Origin: Chloroflexota bacterium
Lineage (GTDB): Bacteria > Chloroflexota > Dehalococcoidia > Tepidiformales > Tepidiformaceae
Assembly (NCBI GenBank): GCA_021823905.1
Contig: JAKALX010000272.1
Span: 1 to 5,639 of the forward strand
DNA length: 5,639 nucleotides
Direction of reading: 5' to 3'
Numbering within the stretch: the first letter of the stretch is position 1; every line of letters starts with the position of its first letter. The translations under genes were made by a program, and so were the position numbers. Below the pieces are notes generated by a model that was not told the origin of the DNA, did no database searches, and worked only from the letters and a program-made list of their open reading frames with translations. This document shows, piece after piece, positions 4,851 to 5,639 of this stretch.

Positions 4851-5639
4851 ATGGCGCTTGGTGGTTATGCCGGAAAAGTTGCGCACGTCGATCTGACGTC
4901 GCAGGCGATCGATTACCGGCCCATCCCCGAGGAGTGGGCGCGCAAGTACATCGGCGGACGCGGCCTGGGCGTTCGCTACGTCCTGGAGGCCGGGCCCACC
5001 GTTGACGCGCTCGGGCCCGAAAACCTCCTTTGCTTCATGAACGGTCCCCTGACCGGCAGCGAGGCCACGATGAGCGGGCGGCTCGCCGTCGTCACCAAGA
5101 GCCCACTCACCGGCACCGTGACCGACAGCCACCAGGGCGGCTGGACAGCCGCGCGCCTGCGCTGGGCCGGGTTCGACGGCGTGATCTTCAGCGGCCAGGC
5201 GGCTCGTCCGACCTACGCGCTCGTGCAGGACGGCAAGGTTGAGCTGCGCGACGCCTCCGACCTCTGGGGCAAGGGCTGCCACGAGACGATCCGCATCCTC
5301 AAGGAGCGCCATGGCGGCGACGACGTGAGCGTCGAGTCGATCGGCCAGGCGGGCGAGAACAAGGTGCGCTTCGCGAGCTGGCTCAACGAGAACGACCGCG
5401 CCGCGGGGCGCGGTGGCACCGGCGCCGTCGGTGGGTCGAAGAACCTGAAGGCGATCGTCATCAAGGCGGCGCGGAACTACCCGCGGGCCGCGAACCGCGA
5501 TGAGTGGCGCGAGGCGCACCGCCAGGCGCTGGCGAAGATCATGGACGAATCCACGATCACGTCGCCGCGCAAGGGCGGACTCTCCGTGTACGGCACCAAC
5601 ATGCTCATGAACGTGACGAACACCATCGGCGCGCTCGGT
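4851..5639 (+). CDS. Aldehyde:ferredoxin oxidoreductase family enzyme, N-terminal part, cut by right window edge
   Basis: The first 263 residues of a tungsten/molybdenum bis-pterin enzyme of the AOR family, which oxidises aldehydes to carboxylates and passes electrons to ferredoxin or another acceptor. The N-terminal cofactor-binding domain is clear: GGRGLG (35-40), GPLTG (65-69), SGRLAVVTKSPLTG (75-88), a QGGW segment (95-98), LRWAGFDGVIFSG (103-115), and the hallmark AAGRGGTGAVGGSKNLKAI (185-203). It aligns colinearly, from memory, with Pyrococcus furiosus AOR (about 600 residues), so more than half is missing here, including the Cys residues for the 4Fe-4S cluster. Where the archaeal enzyme has an ANSGG-type loop this one has TDSHQGGW (91-98), suggesting a bacterial subfamily. 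Substrate is therefore not predictable; the family also includes FOR, GAPOR, WOR and the benzoyl-CoA reductase subunit BamB. A GGAGG lies 5 nt before the ATG. It is transcribed away from the c-di-GMP genes, so its operon partners would lie to the right. Confidence 0.93.
   Translation, partial: MALGGYAGKVAHVDLTSQAIDYRPIPEEWARKYIGGRGLGVRYVLEAGPTVDALGPENLLCFMNGPLTGSEATMSGRLAVVTKSPLTGTVTDSHQGGWTAARLRWAGFDGVIFSGQAARPTYALVQDGKVELRDASDLWGKGCHETIRILKERHGGDDVSVESIGQAGENKVRFASWLNENDRAAGRGGTGAVGGSKNLKAIVIKAARNYPRAANRDEWREAHRQALAKIMDESTITSPRKGGLSVYGTNMLMNVTNTIGALG

Noticed and set aside
1..5639. tRNA, rRNA, CRISPR arrays, insertion sequences or phage genes
   Set aside because: None seen: no transposase or integrase motifs, no regularly spaced repeats, and no tRNA-like cloverleaf in the gaps between genes.

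Overview
The window is GC-rich bacterial DNA with G/C-rich third codon positions in its genes. Gene style suggests a high-GC Gram-positive lineage (Actinomycetota, perhaps a Thermoleophilia-like group) or a GC-rich phylum such as Chloroflexota or Acidobacteriota. The pointers are a secreted subtilase with a long Arg-rich leader, a polytopic membrane-GAF-GGDEF-EAL protein and a tungsten-type aldehyde oxidoreductase. This placement is an impression from memory of such proteins, not a computed one.

There are four convincing genes, two of them cut by the window edges. On the minus strand, reading right to left, come: (i) a membrane-bound GAF-GGDEF-EAL protein for cyclic-di-GMP turnover (4508 to 1929); (ii) a small PilZ-domain protein, a likely c-di-GMP receptor (1800 to 1183); (iii) after about 410 bp without a convincing gene, the N-terminal 257 residues of a secreted subtilisin-family protease (771 to 1, running off the left edge). 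On the plus strand, from 4851 and running off the right edge, are the first 263 residues of an aldehyde:ferredoxin oxidoreductase (AOR) family enzyme.

The GGDEF-EAL gene and the AOR gene are divergently transcribed from one intergenic region (4509-4850). It holds a strong Shine-Dalgarno for each direction, a perfect 7-bp dyad with a 10-bp spacer, a second 6-bp dyad with the same spacer, a GC hairpin just ahead of the AOR ribosome binding site, and a possible 43-residue leader ORF ending 11 nt before the preferred start of the GGDEF-EAL gene.

Functionally, the GGDEF-EAL/PilZ pair reads as a c-di-GMP signalling unit: a membrane sensor that makes and/or breaks the messenger next to a protein likely to bind it. 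The cyclase half keeps GGDEF but has lost both the Arg and the Asp of the product-inhibition site. The phosphodiesterase half keeps most catalytic residues but has Ala where the Asp of the KID motif is expected. I see no link from the sequence between this unit and the AOR or the protease beyond proximity. I do not see a wholly new system. The most rewarding targets are the altered EAL/I-site chemistry, the unassigned membrane sensor domain, and the dyads and leader ORF in the divergent promoter region.
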